Source: an uncultured Actinomycetes bacterium (GTDB lineage: Bacteria; Actinomycetota; Acidimicrobiia; Acidimicrobiales; RAAP-2). From it: a stretch of DNA of 41,102 nucleotides. Positions 9,032 through 15,905 of this stretch are shown one piece after another (position 1 is the stretch's first letter; every line of letters starts with the position of its first letter). Position numbers and translations under genes: made by a program. Location of the stretch: the NCBI GenBank assembly GCA_903825765.1, contig CAIKBU010000047.1:1-41102 (forward strand), given 5' to 3'. The notes under the pieces are model-generated. The model was not told the DNA's origin, did not search any database, and worked only from the letters and a program-made list of their open reading frames with translations.

Positions 9032-9537
9032 GAGGCCACCGCTGGATACCGTCGTTCAACCCGTTCGACCATGAAATACGTCATCGCGAGCGCCAGTGCG
9101 TCGGCGGCGTCGGGCGGTTGAGGAATGGCCTTCAGTCCACAGAGCTTGGCCACCATGGTCTGGACTTGCAACTTATCGGCGGCGCCGTACCCCGTAATTG
9201 CCATTTTGACCTGCTGGGGGGTGAATTGACGCACTGGCAGGCCGGCAGCGGCGGCGATACCGACCGCAACGCCACTGGCCTGTGCAACGGGAATTGCGGT
9301 CTTGGCGTTTCGTTGAAAGAAGACCTTCTCAACGACCACCGCGTCTGGCTTCATCTCATCTAACAATGAGGTGAATTCGGCGACGAGGTTACCCAATCGT
9401 TTTTCAACGTCCATCGACGGGTCGGAGGCAATCACGCCCGCTCGTACTGCTCGGAAACTTTCGACCCCGTCAAAGCTGCCCTCGACCAGACCGAAGCCAC
9501 AACGTGTGAGACCTGGGTCAATTCCTAATACGAACAT
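9028..9537 (-). CDS. ruvC: Holliday junction resolvase RuvC
   Basis: Endonuclease that cuts Holliday junctions. It has 169 residues with an RNase H-like fold. The first catalytic Asp is in VLGIDPGLTRCGFG (about 3-16), the Glu in VVVEKVFFQRN, and the C-terminal acidic pair in PPDAADALALAM. The ATG at 9535-9537 lies inside a perfect CGAACATATGTTCG palindrome, and TACTAT sits seven bases upstream. The gene is therefore probably leaderless and repressed by LexA directly over its start site. The 40-nt gap to yebC is taken up by these signals. Confidence 0.96.
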   Translation of the reverse strand: MFVLGIDPGLTRCGFGLVEGSFDGVESFRAVRAGVIASDPSMDVEKRLGNLVAEFTSLLDEMKPDAVVVEKVFFQRNAKTAIPVAQASGVAVGIAAAAGLPVRQFTPQQVKMAITGYGAADKLQVQTMVAKLCGLKAIPQPPDAADALALAMTYFMVERVERRYPAVAS

Positions 9538-9544
9538 ATGTTCG
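9531..9544. promoter_or_regulatory. LexA (SOS) box over the ruvC start codon
   Basis: CGAACATATGTTCG is a perfect 14-bp palindrome matching the LexA/DinR box type of Gram-positive bacteria and mycobacteria (CGAAC-N4-GTTCG). It spans the ruvC ATG and touches the predicted -10, so bound LexA would block transcription start. ruvC is a known SOS gene in mycobacteria. Confidence 0.85.
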
Positions 9545-9550
9545 ATAGTA
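9545..9550 (-). promoter_or_regulatory. Predicted -10 element (TACTAT) for ruvCAB
   Basis: TACTAT on the minus strand ends seven bases before the ruvC ATG and abuts the SOS palindrome. This predicts a near-leaderless transcript whose start site lies inside the LexA box. Confidence 0.55.
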
Positions 9551-9577
9551 CACTCACCGCTAGACGAAAACCAGTGA

Positions 9578-10327
9578 CTACCCCTCGAAATTCGCTAAAA
9601 GTTCGTCGGAAATGTCGAAGTTCGCAAAGACGTTTTGCACGTCGTCATGGTCATCGATAGCGTCCATGAGTCGCAACACCTTGGTTACGTCTCCCTCTGC
9701 CTCCACCGGAATGAGGTTTTGTGGCACCAAGGTGAGATCCGCACTCGCAACAGTGAGTCCGAAACCCTCGAGAGCGTCACGCACCATGCCGACTTCGGTG
9801 GGGTCAGTGATGACGACGAAATTGTCGCCCTGTGGTGAGAAATTCTCGCCGCCGGCTTCAAGTACCCATTCGAGTAGTTGATCTTCGTCGATTGGTCCCT
9901 TCACCTCGACAATGCCCTTGCGGTCGAATTGCCACGAAACGGCACCCGGCTCAGCAATGGCGCCGCCATTCTTCGAGAGCAGATGCTTGATTTCGGCGCT
10001 GGTGCGGTTGCGGTTGTCAGTCAGCGTTTCAATAATGATGGCGATGCCACCGGGTGCGTAGCCTTCGTAGGATATGGCTTCGTAACGAACACCTTCGAGT
10101 TCACCCGTGCCACGCTTAATCGCACGTTCAATGGTGTCGAGCGGCACCGACGCTTCGCGGGCCTTTTGGAACATAGTCCGGAGGCTGGCGTTCGTCTCCG
10201 CGTCTCCCCCGCCTTCACGAGCGGCAACTTCAACCTGGCGAATCAGCTTGGCGAATACCTTGGCGCGGGCTGCATCCTTGGCACCTTTGCGGTGCTTAGT
10301 TGTTGCCCATTTCGAGTGACCTGACAT
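9578..10327 (-). CDS. yebC: YebC/PmpR family protein (TACO1 family)
   Basis: Member of the YebC/TACO1 family, described both as a transcriptional regulator and as a factor easing translation of proline-rich stretches. It has 249 residues from MSGHSKWATTKHRKGAKDAARAK, the family's universal N-terminus. The track ORF starts 35 codons earlier, but the ATG at 10327 is preferred: AGGAGG lies four bases upstream and homology begins there. GTGELEGVRYEAISYEGYAPGG near 90-111 is a family hallmark. It sits between pdxT and ruvC as in mycobacteria. A TACGAT hexamer at 10356-10361 (minus) could be its own -10 with a 28-nt leader. Confidence 0.96.
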   Translation of the reverse strand: MSGHSKWATTKHRKGAKDAARAKVFAKLIRQVEVAAREGGGDAETNASLRTMFQKAREASVPLDTIERAIKRGTGELEGVRYEAISYEGYAPGGIAIIIETLTDNRNRTSAEIKHLLSKNGGAIAEPGAVSWQFDRKGIVEVKGPIDEDQLLEWVLEAGGENFSPQGDNFVVITDPTEVGMVRDALEGFGLTVASADLTLVPQNLIPVEAEGDVTKVLRLMDAIDDHDDVQNVFANFDISDELLANFEG

Positions 10328-10365
10328 TGTTCCTCCTACCCCGCGGGGCGCACTAATCGTACTCG

Positions 10366-10941
10366 TTACAGCGAATTGACGAATAACTCGTGGACCCGAA
10401 CATCGGCGGTCAGCTCGGGGTGAAACGAGCACCCCCAGGCCTGCACTTGGCGAATCAGTACGGGATGGCTGCCGTCGCCGTGGTCGTAGGAGGCCAGCGT
10501 TTCGACCGCGCCGACCTCGGTGATACGAGGGGCGCGAATAAACACGCCAGGGACTGGTCCGATGCCGTCAACATCCACTGGCGCCTCGAAGGACGCTGTT
10601 TGCCGCCCGTAACCATTGCGCTTCACCGTGACGTCAAGGACACCAAACGACCATTGGTCGGTGCGTCCGTCGAGAATCGACGCACTCAGCACAATGAGGC
10701 CGGCGCACGTACCAAAGACGGGAAGTCCATCAGCGAAGGCCGATTTCAATTCATCGCGAAGTCCCGACGACACCAAGAGATGCGAGATCGTCGTCGACTC
10801 ACCTCCGGGTATGACCAATCCCTCAATACCGTTCAAGTCAGTAGGGCGTCGAACTTCGTGCACCTCCACCCCGAGCTTTCGCAGAGTGGTGGCGTGCTCT
10901 CGTACGTCGCCCTGGAGAGCGAGTACGCCAACGTGTTTCAT
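10366..10941 (-). CDS. pdxT: Pyridoxal 5'-phosphate synthase glutaminase subunit PdxT
   Basis: Class I glutaminase that feeds ammonia to PdxS for direct PLP synthesis. It has 191 residues. The oxyanion/catalytic regions are visible: LVIPGGESTTISHLL (about 45-59), nucleophile Cys in VFGTCAGLIVLS (about 76-87), and the His-Glu pair in GCSFHPELTADVR near the C-terminus. The start codon shares one base with the pdxS stop (TAATG), so the two subunits are coupled. Confidence 0.97.
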   Translation of the reverse strand: MKHVGVLALQGDVREHATTLRKLGVEVHEVRRPTDLNGIEGLVIPGGESTTISHLLVSSGLRDELKSAFADGLPVFGTCAGLIVLSASILDGRTDQWSFGVLDVTVKRNGYGRQTASFEAPVDVDGIGPVPGVFIRAPRITEVGAVETLASYDHGDGSHPVLIRQVQAWGCSFHPELTADVRVHELFVNSL

Positions 10942-11831
10942 TACCAGCCGCGCTCGGCCAAACGAATGTCCAACGTTGAGGTCTCAAAACCCTTCATAGC
11001 GGCACCCAGGCCAGTCGACACCCGGGCGACAACTGCAGGGTCCTGGTAGTGCGTCACGGCCTCGACAATTGCGGTAGCCATGCGGATGGGGTCGTCGCTC
11101 TTGAAAATCCCTGAACCAACGAAGACGGATTCAGCGCCAAGTTGCATCACCAACACCGCGTCCGCTGGCGTTGAAATGCCACCAGCGCAGAACAGTGGTA
11201 CCGGAAGTTTTCCCGTGGCAGCAACCTCTTGCACGAGGGGCAGTGGCGCCTGGAGGTCCTTGGCCAAGGCGAAGAGCTCGGCACTGTCGGCGGTCGCCAG
11301 GCGGCGAATTTGCGCGTTGATGGTGCGAAGGTGACGGACCGCTTCGACCACGTTACCGGTGCCCGCTTCGCCCTTTGAGCGGATGAGGCAGGCACCCTCG
11401 CCAATGCGACGCAGTGCTTCGCCGAGGTTCGTGGCGCCACACACGAAGGGAACGGTGAAATCCCACTTGTTGATGTGGTTGGCCTCGTCGGCGGGGGTCA
11501 GTACTTCCGACTCGTCGATGTAGTCAACATCGAGGTGCTGCAAGATTTGCGCCTCGGCGAAGTGGCCGATGCGGGCCTTCGCCATAACCGGGATTGTCAC
11601 GGTCGCTTGAATTTCTTGAATCATCTGGGGATCACTCATTCGAGCAACGCCACCGTCGCGACGAATGTCTGACGGCACGCGCTCGAGGGCCATAACGGCC
11701 ACGGCACCCGAGTCTTCGGCAATGCGAGCCTGCTCGGGGTTGACGACGTCCATGATGACGCCGCCGCGCAACATGTCGGCAAGTCCTCGCTTAACAAGGG
11801 CGGATCCAGTGATGGGCAATGAAGAAGTCAT
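10941..11831 (-). CDS. pdxS: Pyridoxal 5'-phosphate synthase subunit PdxS
   Basis: Synthase that builds PLP from ribose 5-phosphate, glyceraldehyde 3-phosphate and ammonia from PdxT. It has 296 residues with the (beta/alpha)8 signature segments [34 protein letters not shown] (the Lys that carries the ribose adduct) and [12 protein letters not shown] (the second Lys). [10 protein letters not shown] is also family-typical. TAGTCT lies seven bases before the ATG, suggesting a nearly leaderless start and a pdxST promoter inside the 27-nt gap after the upstream M48-like gene. Confidence 0.98.
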   Translation of the reverse strand: MTSSLPITGSALVKRGLADMLRGGVIMDVVNPEQARIAEDSGAVAVMALERVPSDIRRDGGVARMSDPQMIQEIQATVTIPVMAKARIGHFAEAQILQHLDVDYIDESEVLTPADEANHINKWDFTVPFVCGATNLGEALRRIGEGACLIRSKGEAGTGNVVEAVRHLRTINAQIRRLATADSAELFALAKDLQAPLPLVQEVAATGKLPVPLFCAGGISTPADAVLVMQLGAESVFVGSGIFKSDDPIRMATAIVEAVTHYQDPAVVARVSTGLGAAMKGFETSTLDIRLAERGW

Positions 11832-11838
11832 GCCGACC

Positions 11839-11844
11839 AGACTA
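11839..11844 (-). promoter_or_regulatory. Predicted -10 element (TAGTCT) for pdxST
   Basis: TAGTCT on the minus strand ends seven bases before the pdxS ATG, fitting the TANNNT-N6/7-start pattern repeated through the window. Confidence 0.5.
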
Positions 11845-11858
11845 GCGGCGAGAACTTC

Positions 11859-12758
11859 TTACCATTCCTCTAAGGCCATCGCCCGCAACTCAACATCATC
11901 GAGGTCGGTAGTGTCGTTGACTTGGCGGTCGCTACGCATGTCGAAGAAGACAAAGCGCCACTGGTCGTAGGTTGGCGTCGCGAAGAAGCTGTCCACCGAA
12001 ATCACTTGACGGGCACACTTGCGCAATGCACTCGCGAGACCGAGTGGGTAGCGAATAGCCGCCGCGGCGACTTCATCGGCGCGGTACGCGAGTCCACTGC
12101 CTGCTAAAAACTGCCGCTTCTCTGCCGAGAGTGACAGCACCGCCGAGGCGGCCTCTCGAGGCAGTACGCCCAAACGGTGACGAGCCATGAGGTGGGCAAC
12201 GACGCCCTCGAGTTCAATGAGCTCGAAATCGCGCATCAGGGCGCTCGTGACGTAGAGCGCGTAGGAATCGCCGCTGGGTACTAACGCCGCGTTGTACGTA
12301 GCATCCGCCACGATAAAAGCACTGACCGCATTGACACCAAACGTGGCCGCGAGTCGATCGAGCACGGTGACGAGTCGTCGGCGCTCGACCGGCGTCCCAC
12401 CGGGGGTGAACGTCGCCAGCATCAAATCGCCGAGCCGCTCACCCTTCGCCTCCGCCGACGAAATTTGACGGTACGCGTCGTAGATGAAAAGTCCCCCGAC
12501 GACCAGCGCCAGTATCGCAAACAGTGGCTGCCAAGCGGTAGCGACGAACAGGGCGACAACGACCGCCCCAACGATGACGCCACGCAGACGCAGTCCCCGA
12601 ATCGTCGCCGTCACGACCGCCTTACGGTGACCTTCGCGCTCTTCTTTCGACGGCGAGTACGGGCTCTGCCACGTCGGATCGAGCGTGGGCGCAACGTAGG
12701 AGGGCCGGCGATCTCTCGAGGAACCAGTGCGGCGAGTGCGTGTGCGTTGAGAGGCCAT
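11859..12758 (-). CDS. Membrane protein resembling M48 (HtpX-like) peptidases with lost catalytic residues
   Basis: 299 residues of unknown role. The N-terminus is basic and Ser/Arg-rich (1-50). Two adjacent helices follow (GVIVGAVVVALFVATAW and PLFAILALVVGGLFIY, about 60-95), then a cytoplasmic domain. That domain tracks M48 peptidases: VLDRLAATFGV, FIVADATYNAALVPSG (the xxNAxA stretch), LYVTSALM, then ELEGVVAHLMARHR where M48 enzymes have AHELxHxxxxD, and YRADEVAAAAIRYPLGLASALRKCA where they have a Glu-Ala-Asp motif. The HExxH Glu is Leu, the second His is Arg, and the third zinc ligand Glu is Arg. I therefore read it as a pseudopeptidase. It sits between pimA and pdxS with TAGCCT six bases before its ATG. 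The homology is by eye, so moderate certainty. Confidence 0.7.
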   Translation of the reverse strand: MASQRTRTRRTGSSRDRRPSYVAPTLDPTWQSPYSPSKEEREGHRKAVVTATIRGLRLRGVIVGAVVVALFVATAWQPLFAILALVVGGLFIYDAYRQISSAEAKGERLGDLMLATFTPGGTPVERRRLVTVLDRLAATFGVNAVSAFIVADATYNAALVPSGDSYALYVTSALMRDFELIELEGVVAHLMARHRLGVLPREAASAVLSLSAEKRQFLAGSGLAYRADEVAAAAIRYPLGLASALRKCARQVISVDSFFATPTYDQWRFVFFDMRSDRQVNDTTDLDDVELRAMALEEW

Positions 12759-12764
12759 ACCTCA

Positions 12765-12770
12765 AGGCTA
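12765..12770 (-). promoter_or_regulatory. Predicted -10 element (TAGCCT) built on the pimA stop codon
   Basis: TAGCCT ends exactly six bases before the ATG of the M48-like gene. Its first three bases are the TAG stop codon of pimA. Confidence 0.5.
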
Positions 12771-13865
12771 CCGGCTTGCGAAGTGCTCGATGGCCTCTGC
12801 GTAGATGGATTCGTACCGATCGACGAGTGCCGACATGGACCACTGGGCCGCGTACGCCGTCGCCGAATCGATGGCCTGAGGGGAAGTGCGCAGCGCCTCT
12901 TCTATGGCGCGCACCATCGCCGACGAATCGCCCGGCGGCGAAAGGAGGCACTGCGCCCCTGATGCTTGTCGGTATCCATCAATGTCACTCGCCACCACTG
13001 GCACCTCACAGGCCATCGCCTCCAGCACGACGATACCGAAGGATTCGCCGCGAAGCGCGGGGCAGACAATGACACTCGCCGACCGCAGGAGTTCGTTCTT
13101 TTCGGGGTTGGCCAGGGCACCGACGAACGTCACCGCGGGGCTGGCGTACGCGAGTTTTTCGAGCGCAGCCCGCTCTGGACCGTCACCGACAATGCACAGT
13201 CGCCAAGCCCCCTCCTCAGATTCCCGGTTATGCGCCAACACCGCCTCGATCAACGTGGCAACTCCCTTTCGTTCTTCGAGACGACCAACGGTGACAATGA
13301 CCGACTCCGTCGGCACTTTTCTCGGGGAGCGACGAAGGGTGGCGACATCGATGCCATTAAAGAGAACACTGCACGCCACACCGAACGCTTCTTGCGCAGT
13401 TCGTTGCGCGGATTCCGACACGGCCACCGCCGCATCGACGCCACGTCGCAGGCGTGCGAACAGTGGCCGAACATACCGGAGGCCAGAAAACCCACCACTT
13501 CGGTGGAAGGTGGCGACGATGGGCCACCGATGCGCGCCAAGCAATGACCAGCCCAGCAGTGGCGCCACGGGCTCGTGCAGGTGCACCACGTCAGGCGCGA
13601 ACTCCTCGACAAGGCGGCGAGTTTCTCGCAACACTGAGAGCTGCAAGGTAATGGGCGCCCGTGAACCATTGGCCCGCACCGAAACGAGTGAACCCAGGCA
13701 TCGCACGGTGGCCGGGGTGTCGTAGTGCGTCGTGTCGTCGCCGTCAGGGGCGATAACGAGGACGTCGTGACCACGCTCACTCAGGGAGCGACTCATCGAG
13801 AGGGTTTGCTCTTGCACTCCCCCGTGGACACTCAAGGCGTACGGGGAGACCAGCACTATTCGCAC
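12768..13865 (-). CDS. pimA: GT4 glycosyltransferase, probable phosphatidylinositol mannosyltransferase PimA
   Basis: Likely adds the first mannose from GDP-mannose to phosphatidyl-myo-inositol on the inner face of the membrane. I start at the GTG 13863-13865, giving VRIVLVSPYALSVHGGVQEQ, the usual GT4/PimA N-terminus with the GGV loop. The track start 12 codons earlier adds non-homologous residues. VTVGRLEERKGVATLIEA (about 195-212) carries the conserved Arg/Lys that grip the sugar nucleotide. ESFGIVVLEAMACEVPVVASD is the E-x7-E motif. About 365 residues. It overlaps the acyltransferase end by 10 nt. PimA is chosen over other GT4 enzymes because of the pgsA-acyltransferase context. Confidence 0.88.
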   Translation of the reverse strand: MRIVLVSPYALSVHGGVQEQTLSMSRSLSERGHDVLVIAPDGDDTTHYDTPATVRCLGSLVSVRANGSRAPITLQLSVLRETRRLVEEFAPDVVHLHEPVAPLLGWSLLGAHRWPIVATFHRSGGFSGLRYVRPLFARLRRGVDAAVAVSESAQRTAQEAFGVACSVLFNGIDVATLRRSPRKVPTESVIVTVGRLEERKGVATLIEAVLAHNRESEEGAWRLCIVGDGPERAALEKLAYASPAVTFVGALANPEKNELLRSASVIVCPALRGESFGIVVLEAMACEVPVVASDIDGYRQASGAQCLLSPPGDSSAMVRAIEEALRTSPQAIDSATAYAAQWSMSALVDRYESIYAEAIEHFASR

Positions 13866-14749
13866 GGCAACTCCGCGAATCGATCTTCCAACACGTGCCA
13901 CTGTTCGGGTGCGCGTTGAATTAAACCCTCCAGCGCGTGCGCCACGTCCTGCGTAACTCGGGCGATGTCCTCTCGAAGCCTCCCCTGGCGCTCAACGTCG
14001 AGTGGCGGCGTGAACACTGCGTAATGACCATCACCAGGGCCGCTGTAACAGCACGCAGCGAGCAACACCGCGTCAGTGCGCAACGCGAACAACGCCGGAC
14101 CCGCGGGCAACGTCACGCGGTGACCGAAGAAATCCACCTCGACACCGCTCTTTTGAAGGTCGCGGTCGCACAGGAGTCCGATGACCCCACCAGCGTTCAA
14201 GACCGCACTGACCGAAGCGACCGTGTCGTCGTCAAGTCCAATGACGTTCATTCCCACGAGTTCGCGCTTCGCACGGAACCACTCGAAGAGTGCGGGCGGG
14301 TTGAGTTTCTCCGCCACGACCGTGAGGGGCACCCCGTTTGATCCAATAATGGATCCGCCCCAGTCCCACGATCCAGTGTGCGGTATCGCCAAAATCACCC
14401 CGCGACCCTGGGCGTAGGCGTCGTGGAGGTACTCAACTCCTTCGCCCAGGACGAAACGTCGTTGACGCTCCTTGAGGGGAAGTGCACTCAGCTTCGCCGT
14501 CTCGGCCCAGTACTGCCCGTAGCTCGCGAATGCACGCCGAACCTGTCGCTCCAGCATGACGGGCGACAGTTGTGCCTCAGCACCCGCAGCTATCACGGCA
14601 ATGTTCTTCGCCAGGGCTGCACCCTTGGTCGACTGAGGACCAAAACGTGCGGCCAGCCACTGCGCAACGGACTCAGTGAGACGCAGCGGCAAAAACTCCA
14701 GAGCGTTCGCTAAGCCCTTGAGCGTGACGACGCGCAGCCACGAACGCAC
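13856..14749 (-). CDS. LpxL/HtrB-type acyltransferase, probable PIM acyltransferase PatA
   Basis: Membrane-associated lysophospholipid-type acyltransferase; by context it should acylate the mannose of phosphatidylinositol mannosides. It has 297 residues from a GTG start. The catalytic H-x4-D motif appears as IPHTGSWDWGGSI (about 120-132). Family features further on are GLLCDRDLQKSGVEVDFFG and TLPAGPALFALRTDAVLL, typical of the LpxL/HtrB fold. It starts 3 nt after pgsA and overlaps pimA by 10 nt, the same order as the mycobacterial pgsA1-Rv2611c-pimA cluster. The gene symbol is left blank because acceptor specificity cannot be read from sequence. Confidence 0.88.
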   Translation of the reverse strand: MRSWLRVVTLKGLANALEFLPLRLTESVAQWLAARFGPQSTKGAALAKNIAVIAAGAEAQLSPVMLERQVRRAFASYGQYWAETAKLSALPLKERQRRFVLGEGVEYLHDAYAQGRGVILAIPHTGSWDWGGSIIGSNGVPLTVVAEKLNPPALFEWFRAKRELVGMNVIGLDDDTVASVSAVLNAGGVIGLLCDRDLQKSGVEVDFFGHRVTLPAGPALFALRTDAVLLAACCYSGPGDGHYAVFTPPLDVERQGRLREDIARVTQDVAHALEGLIQRAPEQWHVLEDRFAELPCE

Positions 14750-14752
14750 GGG

Positions 14753-15355
14753 CTAGGGGCGACCGTTTCGAGGGGCGACTTCAGCCGCCTGCCACACGCG
14801 ATAGAACCGCCCGCCCGCGGTCATGGTGGTGAGCGCCAACAAGACGCAGAGCACCGTAATAAAAATGTGGTGGTTGGACAACGCGATAGCCAGCAGAATC
14901 AGGCGTTCTGCCCGCTCCATCAAGCCACCTTTCGCCGCGATGCCGAGGCTTTCAGCCTTCGAGCGCTGGTACGAAATCAACAAGAAGGTGGTCACGAGGC
15001 CAAATGGCAGCAGTGCCCAGTTCCCAGGGCGGTGATGGAGCAACCAATACGTCACACCCGCCAGCATCGATGCATCGGAAAGACGGTCGACGACCGAATC
15101 AAAGAAACTGCCTCGCTGGCTCTCTCGTGACGAAGCCTTCGCCACGGCCCCGTCCATGAGGTCATGAAGACCAGCGATGGCGATGAGGGCAATGGCCCAC
15201 CAGAAGTAGTCCTCGGCGATAGCCCACCCGGCCGCGATCGAGAACAGGAGTCCGGAGAACGTCAGTGCGTCGGCCGAGAAGCCAACTCGATCAAGGTTCT
15301 TCCCTATTGGGGCGGTGACACCGTCCACCGAGGTGCGAAATTTGCCGTCGAACAT
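14753..15355 (-). CDS. pgsA: CDP-alcohol phosphatidyltransferase (phosphatidylinositol phosphate synthase type)
   Basis: Multi-span membrane enzyme that swaps CMP of CDP-diacylglycerol for an alcohol phosphate, here most likely inositol 1-phosphate. It has 200 residues. The family motif is seen as DLMDGAVAKASSRESQRGSFFD then SVVD (about 65-90), with correct spacing. However, the invariant Arg of the D-x2-DG-x2-AR motif is Lys. About six hydrophobic segments follow the family pattern. The GAGGGG ribosome site is close to the ATG, and HIT lies 19 nt upstream. The location between the HIT gene and a PIM acyltransferase supports the inositol-phosphate assignment. Confidence 0.9.
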   Translation of the reverse strand: MFDGKFRTSVDGVTAPIGKNLDRVGFSADALTFSGLLFSIAAGWAIAEDYFWWAIALIAIAGLHDLMDGAVAKASSRESQRGSFFDSVVDRLSDASMLAGVTYWLLHHRPGNWALLPFGLVTTFLLISYQRSKAESLGIAAKGGLMERAERLILLAIALSNHHIFITVLCVLLALTTMTAGGRFYRVWQAAEVAPRNGRP

Positions 15356-15374
15356 CGTGCCCCTCTTTCGAGGT

Positions 15375-15905
15375 TCAGTCTACCGACGGGTCAGCCGCCA
15401 GGGTCGAGAGCGCGGCCACTACTTTGGTCCACGTTGATTCGAGGGACTCGGGCAGAACGCGGGTTTCACCAATCGTGGTCATAAAATTCGTGTCACCGTT
15501 CCATCGAGGCAGGGCGTGAATGTGCACGTGCTTCGGAATTCCCGCACCCGCGGCTTGACCAAGGTTCATGCCCACGTTCATGCCATCGGCCCCGTAGGCC
15601 AGGGTGAGCGCGGAAATCATGCGCCGCTGCGCGAGGGCCAGCGAGAGGTACTCCCCCTGCGACAACTCAGTGAGTGTCGCCACGTGGCGCCTCGGCAACG
15701 CGAGGAGGTGGCCCGAGCCGTAGGGAAAGGCATTCAAAATAATGAAGCTGTCGTCGTCCATCCACACGACACCGGAATCAATCGACACGCCGAGGTCGAC
15801 GAGCCGACAGAAGACGCACGCGACGTCGTGACGAGCGTTCTCGGCAGCTTCGGGACTCGTAACGTAGGCCTCGCGCCACGAGGCCGCGAAACGGTCAAGC
15901 GCCAC
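15375..15905 (-). CDS. HIT-family nucleotide hydrolase/phosphorylase (Ap4A phosphorylase-like)
   Basis: 176 residues from a GTG start. The histidine triad appears as PKHVHIHALPRW (about 130-141), with the nucleophilic His at its centre. Upstream are VACVFCRLVD (a CxxC typical of this HIT branch) and NAFPYGSGHLLALPRRHVATLTEL. This arrangement matches the actinobacterial HIT protein encoded between thrS and pgsA, whose mycobacterial relative (Rv2613c) is an Ap4A phosphorylase. A nearby threonyl-tRNA synthetase, which can make Ap4A, fits that role. The start overlaps the thrS stop region by 11 nt. Confidence 0.9.
   Translation of the reverse strand: MALDRFAASWREAYVTSPEAAENARHDVACVFCRLVDLGVSIDSGVVWMDDDSFIILNAFPYGSGHLLALPRRHVATLTELSQGEYLSLALAQRRMISALTLAYGADGMNVGMNLGQAAGAGIPKHVHIHALPRWNGDTNFMTTIGETRVLPESLESTWTKVVAALSTLAADPSVD

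Noticed and set aside
12886-13725. 279-aa plus ORF opposite pimA
   Set aside because: Ser/Arg/Thr-rich composition of an antisense frame; pimA explains the region.
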